Source: Pseudomonadota bacterium
GTDB taxonomy: Bacteria; Pseudomonadota; Alphaproteobacteria; Rhizobiales; Xanthobacteraceae
Reading direction: 5' to 3'
Assembly (NCBI GenBank): GCA_023423415.1
Contig: JAFAFP010000005.1
Location: 1 to 51,097 of the forward strand
DNA length: 51,097 nt
Each line of letters opens with the position of its first letter. Position 1 is the stretch's first letter. Below, in pieces: positions 14,209-21,454 of the stretch. Both the position numbers and the translations under genes were made by a program. The notes beneath the pieces were generated by a model, which worked only from the letters and a program-made list of their open reading frames with translations, did no database searches and had not been told where the DNA came from.

Positions 14209-14861
14209 GCAAGTCCACAGTACTGACATTAGCGAGCGGGAAGGGCGTCGACCTGCTCGACCCTACAGCGGATGACATCGACTTCGCCGTGATTGCCGAG
14301 CACCTGGCCAAGGTGAAGAGATTTAATGGCGCAACTGCCGGCTTCGAGTATTCGGTTGCCGAGCACTGTGTCCGCGGCTGCGACCACATTCTCCGCGATC
14401 GGGCGGACCAAGTCTGGGCGGCCTATTTCCTGCTCCATGATGCTCATGAGGCGTTCCTCGGCGATGACACCACGCCGAAGAAGCGGTTGATCGCATCGAT
14501 TGCATCGCAAAGCTTCGGCGCTTTGGCTGACCACGTGATGGCAGCGTTCGAGCTCGCCACGTATCGCTTCGACAAAGCCATCCACGATGCCGCCGGCCTC
14601 GCATTCCCGCCCGATGCGGCGATGCAGGCCAGCATCAAAACGACCGACAAGCGGATGTTCGTCACTGAATGGCGCGACCTTATGGGTGACCGCGAGCACC
14701 CGGATCCGTCGCCATACGACGATCTCGCTCCCTACAAGATGCCGATTGATCCGTGGCCATGGGTCAAGGCGCGCGATGAATACATCCAGCGCTGCTTCGT
14801 GCTGCTGCCGAAGCTCAAGAAGACCGTTACGCCTTTCCGGAAGATGGTGGCGCTGGTATGA
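14205..14861 (+). CDS. HD-domain phosphohydrolase (YfbR-like)
   Basis: A 218-residue protein with the HD metal site laid out as AEHCV (His54), HDAHE (His78-Asp79, with His81 and Glu82) and a later Asp in the DKAIHDAAG helix. YfbR-type enzymes remove phosphate from deoxynucleoside monophosphates; phage relatives also include dNTP hydrolases such as DatZ. A role in shaping the nucleotide pool during replication is likely, but the substrate is not decided by sequence. It overlaps both neighbours by four bases (ATGA). Confidence 0.82.
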   Translation: MSKSTVLTLASGKGVDLLDPTADDIDFAVIAEHLAKVKRFNGATAGFEYSVAEHCVRGCDHILRDRADQVWAAYFLLHDAHEAFLGDDTTPKKRLIASIASQSFGALADHVMAAFELATYRFDKAIHDAAGLAFPPDAAMQASIKTTDKRMFVTEWRDLMGDREHPDPSPYDDLAPYKMPIDPWPWVKARDEYIQRCFVLLPKLKKTVTPFRKMVALV

Positions 14862-15859
14862 CCTCCGCATCAAAGATCGAATGGACCGGCCACACGTGGA
14901 ATCCGATTGTCGGATGCACCATCCTCTCTCCCGGCTGCACCAATTGCTATGCGATGAAGGATGCTTGTCGCAAAGGCTTCAATCCGAAAGTCCCGCATTA
15001 TCACGGTCTGACCAAGCTGGTGAATGGTCATCCGGTCTGGACCGGTGATCTGCATCAGGCGCCGGAATCCGTCCTGCTGGCGCCGCTCAAGCGCAAAAAG
15101 CCGACGACGTATTTCGTCAACTCCATGTCAGACCTGTTCCATGAATCCATTCCGGACGAATGGATCGATAAGATCTTCGCCGTGATGGCGCTGTGTCCGC
15201 AGCATACTTTCCAGGTGCTGACGAAGCGCGCGGGGCGAATGCGGTCGTATGTCGAGAACGCGAGGCGCCGCGTTATCAAGAATGGCAATAGCGTCGAGAT
15301 CCACACTCCAAAAGCGTATCACGCGTCGACAGTTGTTGGTGGCGAGAAGCTTTGGCCGCTGCCCAACGTCTGGCTCGGCGTGTCAGCCGAGCGTCAGAAG
15401 GAAGCCGACGAGCGCGTTCCGCATCTGTTGAGAACGCCGGCTGCGGTACGGTTCATCTCAGCGGAGCCGCTGCTCAATCCGATTGATCTTCGTGGTTACA
15501 TGAAGTGGCTGACTAGGCCCGGCAACGCTATCGACTGGGTCATTGTCGGCGGTGAATCCGGGCTCCGTGCGCGGCCGATGCATCCTGATTGGGCGCGTTC
15601 GCTTCGCGATCAATGTTCCAGGGCTGGCGTCGCGTTCTTCTTCAAGCAGTGGGGCTCCTGGCTACCGCTTGAAGAGGATGCGTCCACGTGGGGGCGTGAG
15701 TGGTTCCTGATTTCGAGGGATGGCGTCGACGATATCCCTGATGGTCGAGTGCCAATGTACGACGAAGGCGAATATGCCGCGCGTCGCGTCGGCAAAAAGA
15801 ACGCTGGCCGTCTACTCGATGGCATCGAACATAACGCCATGCCGGAGGCCCTGACATGA
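14858..15859 (+). CDS. Phage Gp37/Gp68 family protein (DUF5131), three-Cys motif
   Basis: A 333-residue member of the family named after phage Gp37/Gp68. The defining N-terminus is IEWTGHTWNPIVGC with cysteines 20, 27 and 30 in a C-x6-C-x2-C pattern followed by Tyr-Ala, then FVNSMSDLFH, FQVLTKRAGRM, NVWLGVSAER and WVIVGGESG. The cysteine triad and strand order suggest an iron-sulfur, radical-SAM-like enzyme; this is inferred. It is found in many phages and mobile elements, sometimes beside three-Cys-motif partner proteins; no partner is present here. It is coupled by ATGA to both neighbours. Confidence 0.88.
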   Translation: MTSASKIEWTGHTWNPIVGCTILSPGCTNCYAMKDACRKGFNPKVPHYHGLTKLVNGHPVWTGDLHQAPESVLLAPLKRKKPTTYFVNSMSDLFHESIPDEWIDKIFAVMALCPQHTFQVLTKRAGRMRSYVENARRRVIKNGNSVEIHTPKAYHASTVVGGEKLWPLPNVWLGVSAERQKEADERVPHLLRTPAAVRFISAEPLLNPIDLRGYMKWLTRPGNAIDWVIVGGESGLRARPMHPDWARSLRDQCSRAGVAFFFKQWGSWLPLEEDASTWGREWFLISRDGVDDIPDGRVPMYDEGEYAARRVGKKNAGRLLDGIEHNAMPEALT

Positions 15860-16062
15860 CCCGTGATCTTGTCGAGCGCCTGTGCCGCGGTCTCGCATTT
15901 CATGTCGTTGAATCCGAACTCACCCTTCAACACGTGGAAGGTGATGCTGACGAATGGCATGAAGAGTGCGCCAAAGCGCGCAATCTGATCGCTGAAGCCG
16001 GGTTCGATATTGATGTTCTCTATCCCATCGAAGATCGTCCGACGGCCGGGGAGGTTCATTGA
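15856..16062 (+). CDS. Hypothetical protein (68 aa)
   Basis: A small acidic protein, MTRDLVERLCRGLAFHVVES followed by a helix-rich middle (DADEWHEECAKARNLIAEAG) and a short beta end. It overlaps the DUF5131 gene by four bases and ends in TGATG, sharing bases with the next start. The coupling and sensible composition support it as a gene. Function unknown. Confidence 0.62.
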   Translation: MTRDLVERLCRGLAFHVVESELTLQHVEGDADEWHEECAKARNLIAEAGFDIDVLYPIEDRPTAGEVH

Positions 16063-16352
16063 TGCCCTCACTCGGAAGACATGCAACACCGCGCGGTCGG
16101 GTGAAAGACATCCTCGATCGTCTCGTGCCCGGCGAGCGCCGCAACACACAAGCCAACCTCTTCATCACCAAACGAACCGACGATCTCTTCGCAGCAAAGG
16201 CTGCAAAGCTCGGTGTGAGCAAGGCTGGCCTGTTCGGCCTTGTCCTTGAATCCGTCGCGCGTGGCAATCTGTTCGATGCGGTGCTCGATCTGCCGGACGA
16301 TCTGCCGGTGCGGCCCGCACTCAAGCGCAACGACGAAATACGGGTGTCGTAG
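16062..16352 (+). CDS. Hypothetical DNA-binding-like protein (96 aa)
   Basis: After a basic N-terminus, the segment NTQANLFITKRTDDLFAAKA and KAAKLGVSKAGLFGLVLESV has the strand-helix-helix pattern of a ribbon-helix-helix protein, which would bind DNA as a dimer. This is an inference from pattern. GGGGAGG lies 8 bases upstream of the ATG, which overlaps the preceding stop. Confidence 0.6.
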   Translation: MPSLGRHATPRGRVKDILDRLVPGERRNTQANLFITKRTDDLFAAKAAKLGVSKAGLFGLVLESVARGNLFDAVLDLPDDLPVRPALKRNDEIRVS

Positions 16353-16640
16353 ATGCATCTCGAAACGGCAGCATTATCAAAGCCAGAACCACGCGAAGAG
16401 GCGTCTGTCTCGTTCGCCAAGGATCAGCTTAAATCCATCGTCGAGCGTGTCGAAAAGCTCGAGGAGGAGAAAAAGGCGATCTCGGAGGATATCCGCGACG
16501 TCTATGCCGAAGCCAAAGGCAACGGCTTCGACGTGAAGGCGCTCCGGGCCATCATTCGTATGCGCAAGCAGGAGCCGACGGAGCGACAAGAGCAGGAAGC
16601 GATCCTCGAAACCTATATGCATGCATTGGGGATGATTTGA
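16353..16640 (+). CDS. GapR-like DUF2312 nucleoid protein
   Basis: A 95-residue protein matching the DUF2312/GapR family closely: FAKDQLKSIVERVEKLEEEK, then AISEDIRDVYAEAKGNGFDV, and LRAIIRMRKQ...ERQEQEAILETYMHALGM. GapR is an essential alphaproteobacterial protein that clamps overtwisted, AT-rich DNA and helps topoisomerases during replication. A phage copy could support phage replication or interfere with the host's own GapR. The first 20 residues are phage-specific. It follows the previous stop directly and its stop overlaps the next start (TGATG). Confidence 0.9.
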   Translation: MHLETAALSKPEPREEASVSFAKDQLKSIVERVEKLEEEKKAISEDIRDVYAEAKGNGFDVKALRAIIRMRKQEPTERQEQEAILETYMHALGMI

Positions 16641-18166
16641 TGGTGCAGGCCGTCGACATTCCCGTCGCGCTTTGCCGCCCAAGCGCTTCAGCGCGCCCGA
16701 TCAAGGTCGGCCAGGTGCTGGTGCTGAAGGCCAGCATCCAGGTGGTCGGGCTGCGGCAGCCCATCAACGTCCGCAAGGTGGATGGCGGCTATGAGGTGCG
16801 AGGCGGCGGCCATCGCGTCGCGGCGTTCCGCGAACTCGGACGGGAAACGATCCCGGCTTTCGTCCGCGAGGATGACGATCTTCATGCCGAGCTGGCAGAG
16901 ATCGACGAGAATTTGTGCCGCAACGATCTGACGCCGATCGAGCGTGACATCGCCATCTCGCGCCGGAAGGTCGTGTACGAGCAATTGCATCCCGAAACGG
17001 TTCTTGGCGCCGCCGGAAACGGCCGCGCGAAGGTTCGCCAAAATGGCGAACCTACTCCACCCGTGGAGCGGTTCACCAAGGCAACGGCGGAGGCGACTGG
17101 CCGCGGTGAGCGCACCATTCAAAGATCGGTGGCGCGCGTCGAGGCCATTGGCGCTGCCGCGCTCGGTGCGCTGGTCGAAACCAGTCTTGATGCGCCGGCG
17201 GAGCTGGATGCGCTTGCGGCCCTTTCGCCAGAGCGGCGTGAAAGGCTGATTGAGCGTGCTGTCGCCGGTGAAAAGGTGAGCGCCAAGGTCGCCGCCAAGC
17301 AAGAGCGCCGCGACGAACGCGAAGCGGAGCTAGCGAGCAAGATCATCGCGGCGCCAGATGGCAAGTTCGGCGTCATCGTCGAAGACTTCGAATGGGATCA
17401 TGAGACCTGGAGCGAGGCGGGTAAGGATCGTCACGCCGGCAATCATTATCCGGTCAGCCGGGATGCGCATACTGCAGAGGAGATCGTCGCGCGCACCAAG
17501 GATCGTTTTGCGTGCGCGGCGGACGACTGCATCAACTACATGTGGGCGACAATCCCGCACCTCGCGATTGCGCTGAAGGTGATGGAGCTTCGCGGCTTTG
17601 CCTACAAGTCACACCACGTGTGGGTGAAGGATTCCATCATCACCGGCTACTGGTGCCGCGGCCAGCACGAGATCCTTCTGATCGGCACGAAGGGCAAGGT
17701 GGTGGCACCAGCGATGGGAACGCAGGCGTCGTCCGTCATTCGCGGTCCGAGTGGCGAGCATTCGGAGAAGCCGGATACGGTCATGGAGATGATCGAGCGG
17801 CTGTTCCCGAACATTCCGAAGCTGGAGTTGAATTCGCGACGATCGCGACCGGGCTGGACGGTCTGGGGCCTCGACGCGCAAGCACCTATCGTGCGCTCGC
17901 CGCGCGACGTGGATCTCTCGTCTGACGATTCTCTACTCGACGATCCTGTCGGGAGATCAACTGTAGATGAGCGTGAGGGCGAAGGTGAACTCGAGGAGGA
18001 AGAAAACGGAAATACACGACAACGCAATTTTGTCGGACATAACGCAAACTCCTACGCAAGCGCCATCATACCATCTACTTCGGTGCCGTTCTACGACGAT
18101 TTAGAGATCCCGGCGTTCCTCGATCGGCGTCGTCCGCAGAATGCGGATCAACACGGGAAGGTGTAA
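16640..18166 (+). CDS. ParB-domain/MT-A70 methyltransferase fusion with altered catalytic motif
   Basis: A 508-residue fusion. Residues about 5-95 are a ParB N-terminal domain (YEVRGGGHRVAAFRELG), 140-170 form a helix-turn-helix (ATAEATGRGERTIQRSVARV), and 240-410 are an MT-A70-type adenine methyltransferase with the expected HAGNHYPV, FAYKSHHVWVKD, TGYWCRGQHEILLIGT, HSEKPDTVMEMIERLFP and RPGWTVWG segments. The catalytic DPPW tetrad is replaced by DFEW (residues 249-252), so Asp and the aromatic remain but both prolines are gone. The tail 411-508 is acidic and disordered. The ATG at 16640 overlaps the previous stop. Confidence 0.85.
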   Translation: MVQAVDIPVALCRPSASARPIKVGQVLVLKASIQVVGLRQPINVRKVDGGYEVRGGGHRVAAFRELGRETIPAFVREDDDLHAELAEIDENLCRNDLTPIERDIAISRRKVVYEQLHPETVLGAAGNGRAKVRQNGEPTPPVERFTKATAEATGRGERTIQRSVARVEAIGAAALGALVETSLDAPAELDALAALSPERRERLIERAVAGEKVSAKVAAKQERRDEREAELASKIIAAPDGKFGVIVEDFEWDHETWSEAGKDRHAGNHYPVSRDAHTAEEIVARTKDRFACAADDCINYMWATIPHLAIALKVMELRGFAYKSHHVWVKDSIITGYWCRGQHEILLIGTKGKVVAPAMGTQASSVIRGPSGEHSEKPDTVMEMIERLFPNIPKLELNSRRSRPGWTVWGLDAQAPIVRSPRDVDLSSDDSLLDDPVGRSTVDEREGEGELEEEENGNTRQRNFVGHNANSYASAIIPSTSVPFYDDLEIPAFLDRRRPQNADQHGKV

Positions 18167-18177
18167 TGATGTCCACC

Positions 18178-18408
18178 TCAATCTCTAAGATCGTATTTGC
18201 GCTGCAGCATCCGAACAATTTCGCCGATCGCCCGCGCGCACATTGGCGTGCCGTTTTCCAGGACGTTTGCATACCAAGTCGCTGGGTCTCTCTCATCCGA
18301 CTGACGCGCAATGGTGACACCCGTTGCGCCTTCGCATTCCGGATGTTTGAGCGCTTCGGCCATGACAAGTTTCTCAATTTCGGCGGCGGTCCTGAATTCT
18401 TTGGTCAT
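18178..18408 (-). CDS. Hypothetical antisense-oriented protein (76 aa)
   Basis: MTKEFRTAAEIEKLVMAEAL continues with ARQSDERDPATWYANVLENG and a C-terminal helix (ARAIGEIVRMLQRKYDL). AGGAGC lies 8 bases before the ATG. I recognise this style from unnamed proteins of Bradyrhizobium phages. It runs against the surrounding rightward operon and so must have its own promoter, probably within 18409-18437; that makes it a candidate lysogen-expressed gene. Confidence 0.68.
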   Translation of the reverse strand: MTKEFRTAAEIEKLVMAEALKHPECEGATGVTIARQSDERDPATWYANVLENGTPMCARAIGEIVRMLQRKYDLRD

Positions 18409-18437
18409 GTGTCGGCTCCTTCCAGTCGGAGCGTAGC

Positions 18438-18653
18438 ATGACAGAACCAGAGGAAATCAAGCTTTGCTCTGTCTTCTCGTTACCGCGGGCGACGGCGCCG
18501 GCGGATACCAAGACGCTCTGGCTTGATGCATACGCGTTCTGCCGCGGCATGAACCGCGTGGCGTGCGCCTGCGAGTACAACGTCGTTGAGCCATGCCCAC
18601 ACCTTCTGCTCGGCGACGTCGAGGCCGAAAAGCAGCGCGAGACCCGCGCATGA
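18438..18653 (+). CDS. Cys-containing hypothetical protein (71 aa)
   Basis: MTEPEEIKLCSVFSLPRATA is followed by LDAYAFCRGMNRVACACEYN and CPHLLLG. Five cysteines, including CAC and a later CPH, suggest metal binding. CGGAG lies 8 bases upstream of the ATG and the stop overlaps the next ATG (ATGA). Function unknown. Confidence 0.6.
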   Translation: MTEPEEIKLCSVFSLPRATAPADTKTLWLDAYAFCRGMNRVACACEYNVVEPCPHLLLGDVEAEKQRETRA

Positions 18654-19000
18654 CTGCCATCTACTCAGTCAGCGCCAGCAAACTGCGGGACCTTCAGGTG
18701 ATGGAGCGCCGCGGCGAGACGTTCGACTACGTGCGGGGCGTATTCGGTTGGTCGACCGAGCGGCTGTCCGGAGTTTGCAGCAAGAACAGTCTGCAGTTCA
18801 AAGACGCCCCGACGGCCAAGCAGGCTGACGACGTATCGATGCGCGTGCGGTTGCCGCGCTCAGTGTTCGACAGGCTGGTCACTGAATCTGAAGCGCTCAG
18901 TGTCCAGCCTGGCGTTTGTGTCCGGCAGATTCTCGAATGCGCGTTTGCATCTGGGGAACTTTCAAATTTGCGGGTTCCTCAAGAGGTGAGTGAGCTCTAA
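18650..19000 (+). CDS. Hypothetical protein with ribbon-helix-helix-like C-terminus (116 aa)
   Basis: MTAIYSVSASKLRDLQVMER begins a helical N-terminal part; the second half (SMRVRLPRSVFDRLVTESEA, then QPGVCVRQILECAFASGEL) has one strand followed by two helices, as in ribbon-helix-helix regulators. The ATG overlaps the previous stop by four bases and excludes the upstream start. The function is inferred only as possible DNA binding. Confidence 0.62.
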   Translation: MTAIYSVSASKLRDLQVMERRGETFDYVRGVFGWSTERLSGVCSKNSLQFKDAPTAKQADDVSMRVRLPRSVFDRLVTESEALSVQPGVCVRQILECAFASGELSNLRVPQEVSEL

Positions 19001-19005
19001 TGACG

Positions 19006-19275
19006 CTAGCCTTTTGCAGAAGCCATGGTCATCAAACGACGCACGCCTGGCCTAAGGGGGTGGGCGTTCCAATCGATCCATGGATCTGCGTCTCTCAGTT
19101 GGCGCACGGCTTGGGTGAAAGCTGCCAAATCGTCAGGCGTCATGGGTTCGGCTCCGGCGTTCCAGTTCGAGCCACCGGCCGCGGCCTCGATCACTTCAGT
19201 CAGCCATATCGTTTCGATCGGTGTGCTCCCGAGCAGCAATTGAAGCTCACTCAGAAGATCGGCGGCCGTCTTCAT
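19006..19275 (-). CDS. Hypothetical antisense-oriented protein (89 aa)
   Basis: The reading MKTAADLLSELQLLLGSTPI is followed by IWLTEVIEAAAGG and a helical PMTPDDLAAFTQAVRQLRDA segment, then DPWIDWNAHPL. Composition is that of a folded helical protein, far better than the opposite-strand frame. GAGGG is 5 bases upstream of this ATG; an in-frame start at 19344 is possible. Function unknown. It is the second leftward gene inserted in the rightward operon. Confidence 0.6.
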   Translation of the reverse strand: MKTAADLLSELQLLLGSTPIETIWLTEVIEAAAGGSNWNAGAEPMTPDDLAAFTQAVRQLRDADPWIDWNAHPLRPGVRRLMTMASAKG

Positions 19276-19488
19276 CGATCCCTCGCCGTTGCTGCAAAGG
19301 CGAGGATTGCAGCCTCGTACAAATGGGAACTTGAGATTGCTCAAGACCTGGCGGCAAAGGCCAATCTGCCCTCAGCTGATCTGTCGTCACTGCGGTCCGC
19401 TGATCCGGCCGAGGACGGAATTCGCGTTTGTATCAGTAGCGTTGCGTCAGAACCTCAAGCATCACGCAAACCAAAATAGACGGGCGCT

Positions 19489-20448
19489 ATGAGCAGGCCT
19501 TGGATGCCATTGTACGTGGCGGATTATCTCGCCGACACGTCCCATTTCAGCGCGGCCGAAAGCGGCGCCTATCTGCATCTCATCATGCACTATTGGCAGA
19601 CCGGCGGCGTGCCAGGCGACGATGACGCGCGCATGGCGCGGATCGCACGCATGACGCCCGACGAATGGCGCGCGGCCCGGCCGATGATCGAGGCCATGTT
19701 CGGGTCCGGCTGGCGGCACGCCCGGGTCGATGGTGAACTTGCCGAGGCGGATCGGCTGGCCAAGGCTGGAAAGAAGGGCGGCGAAGCCTCGGCGGAGGCG
19801 CGGCGCAACAAGCGTAACGCGCGGCCGAAATCCGGCGGCGGCGATGATGGCGGTTCTGCTCCGCCGGCATCGAAATCTCCGACAAGCACAACGTCAACGA
19901 TTGACGAACGATCGGGCAAGCAAACCGCCAACGATTTGGCAACGATTTGCGAAGCCCCACAACCACATCCACATATAGATACTGGAGGAGATGCGCGCGC
20001 GCGCGAACCGACGCCTCTGATCTCGCCCGAAGCTCACCGGCTGTCAGCCTCGTTCCTCGCCGAAATCGGCTTTCCTGAGCCAATCGACGTTCCTCCGGAA
20101 TTCGTCGGCATCCCGTATCGCGCCCAGGTGTGGATCCGCAACGGTTGGACCGAGGATGTGATCCTCGCCAGCGCCCGGAAGGTCATGGCCGGCCGGCGTG
20201 ATCCACCACATCCGAACTACTTCGAAAAGTGCTTCGCAACCGCGTTTGCCTCGCTTGCTGCCAACGTGCCGATCGGATCGGCATCGGAGAAGACCCATGC
20301 GAAATCTCGCAGCCTCATTGACGCCACCGACCGCGCACTCGAGCGGGTCGCAGCAGAAATCAGCCGACGAAGCGCTGCAGAAGGCGGCGTTTTGCTTGAA
20401 GGCTGCGCGGAAGCTGTTCGGCCAGTACCGAAGATCGGATGCGGCTGA
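19489..20448 (+). CDS. DUF1376 domain protein (replication-initiator-like)
   Basis: A 319-residue protein whose N-terminal about 95 residues are a clear DUF1376 domain: PWMPLYVADYLADTSHFSAA, ESGAYLHLIMHYWQTGGVP and a following lysine-rich helix. DUF1376 proteins occupy the replication-gene position in many phages and resemble winged-helix initiators. The middle (about 105-165) is low-complexity Gly/Ser/Thr, and the C-terminal part ends in a basic helix. The last 152 bases overlap the next gene in another frame. Confidence 0.82.
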   Translation: MSRPWMPLYVADYLADTSHFSAAESGAYLHLIMHYWQTGGVPGDDDARMARIARMTPDEWRAARPMIEAMFGSGWRHARVDGELAEADRLAKAGKKGGEASAEARRNKRNARPKSGGGDDGGSAPPASKSPTSTTSTIDERSGKQTANDLATICEAPQPHPHIDTGGDARAREPTPLISPEAHRLSASFLAEIGFPEPIDVPPEFVGIPYRAQVWIRNGWTEDVILASARKVMAGRRDPPHPNYFEKCFATAFASLAANVPIGSASEKTHAKSRSLIDATDRALERVAAEISRRSAAEGGVLLEGCAEAVRPVPKIGCG

Positions 20449-20911
20449 TCCTGAACAGTTTGCCGAGGATGTGGCCAGGATCTTCTCTCGCTATCCCGAA
20501 GAGACGGTTCTCTACGTGACCGATGCCTTCACCGGCTTGGCGGCGAACCCGATCCCGGACCCGAAAACCGGTCAGGTCTGGAAGGGCCTGCCGGATATGG
20601 CCGATGTGAAAAAGGCCTGTGAAAATCACTATGGCCCGATCCGCCGGCGCCTGGAGCGCGAGGCCCTTGAGCATAAGGTGATCGAGGAGAGAAATCTCGT
20701 CGCGATCGAGGATCAGCGGCCCAAGAAAACCTACGCTGAGGTGCAGGCCGAATGCCACGCGCTGGGACTGATGATCGGCACTAAGCCGAAGGCTGCGCCA
20801 ACGTTCAATATCGATCAGTTCTGCGAACAGCACGGGGTTTCGCGCGCTGAATGGGATGCCATTCCGAACACTGGCGAATATAACGCCCGGCCGCTGGGGG
20901 CGAAGCGATGA
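20297..20911 (+). CDS. Hypothetical phage replication-region protein (204 aa)
   Basis: Starts MRNLAASLTPPTAHSSGSQQ with a GGAGAAG ribosome site, entirely inside the end of the preceding gene. The main part is helical (EALQKAAFCLKAARKLFGQY, then YPEETVLYVTDAFTGLAANP and LPDMADVKKACENHYGPIRR), resembling the loader-type proteins that follow initiators in phage replication modules. That role is inferred from position. The stop overlaps the next ATG. Confidence 0.65.
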   Translation: MRNLAASLTPPTAHSSGSQQKSADEALQKAAFCLKAARKLFGQYRRSDAADPEQFAEDVARIFSRYPEETVLYVTDAFTGLAANPIPDPKTGQVWKGLPDMADVKKACENHYGPIRRRLEREALEHKVIEERNLVAIEDQRPKKTYAEVQAECHALGLMIGTKPKAAPTFNIDQFCEQHGVSRAEWDAIPNTGEYNARPLGAKR

Positions 20912-21432
20912 CGATGTACGCTCTCGTCGATGCTGCAGTTGCCGAAGCGCTATCCGGCCATCCGGACTATCTCAGCCAGCGCGGCAAAGAGGCTGGCCGT
21001 GCGCATAGGCTAATCGTGCGCAAGGTGACGAAAGCTCTACGCGAAAGCATGTCGGCGCCTCGGGATGATGAGGAGAAGCCGGAAGCCGAGCCGGTCAAGA
21101 CGAAAGAGGAAGCGCAGCCCGAGCATTGGCAGTGTGAGGTCTGGTCGAAAGAATGGTGGGCGCTTGTCTTCGCGTATATCGCACGCGGCAAATCGACGAC
21201 CTTCCTGTTCGACTATGCGCAGCGTGCGCAGAAAGGCACGCTGATCTCGACGGCATGGGATGAGCAACCGCCGTCCGATCTGATCGAGCGCATGCGCTCA
21301 TATCCATCCGATGGCGATGAGATTGCGGCCTGGCGCGCGCATCTCGCGAGGCGAGGCGTTCGCTTGCCTGAATGGCGGGGCCGGCTGTGGGTGTTCATGC
21401 CGGCAGCCGATCCAAGTGATCAAACCGCGTAA
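20908..21432 (+). CDS. Hypothetical protein (174 aa)
   Basis: MTMYALVDAAVAEALSGHPD opens a helical domain, followed by an acidic linker (EEKPEAEPVKTKEEAQPEHW) and an aromatic-rich domain (EWWALVFAYIARGKSTTFLF) ending RLPEWRGRLWVFMPAA. It is translationally coupled to the previous gene by ATGA. No family is recognised. Confidence 0.62.
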   Translation: MTMYALVDAAVAEALSGHPDYLSQRGKEAGRAHRLIVRKVTKALRESMSAPRDDEEKPEAEPVKTKEEAQPEHWQCEVWSKEWWALVFAYIARGKSTTFLFDYAQRAQKGTLISTAWDEQPPSDLIERMRSYPSDGDEIAAWRAHLARRGVRLPEWRGRLWVFMPAADPSDQTA

Positions 21433-21454
21433 TCAGAAACAGACGTGAGAGGAA

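Noticed and set aside
19000..19479. A 159-codon plus frame starting at a TAATG overlap
   Set aside because: The first two thirds are His/Cys/Arg-rich and antisense to the better minus-strand protein at 19006-19275. The end (WELEIAQDLAAKANLPSADL) looks more natural but has no start of its own.
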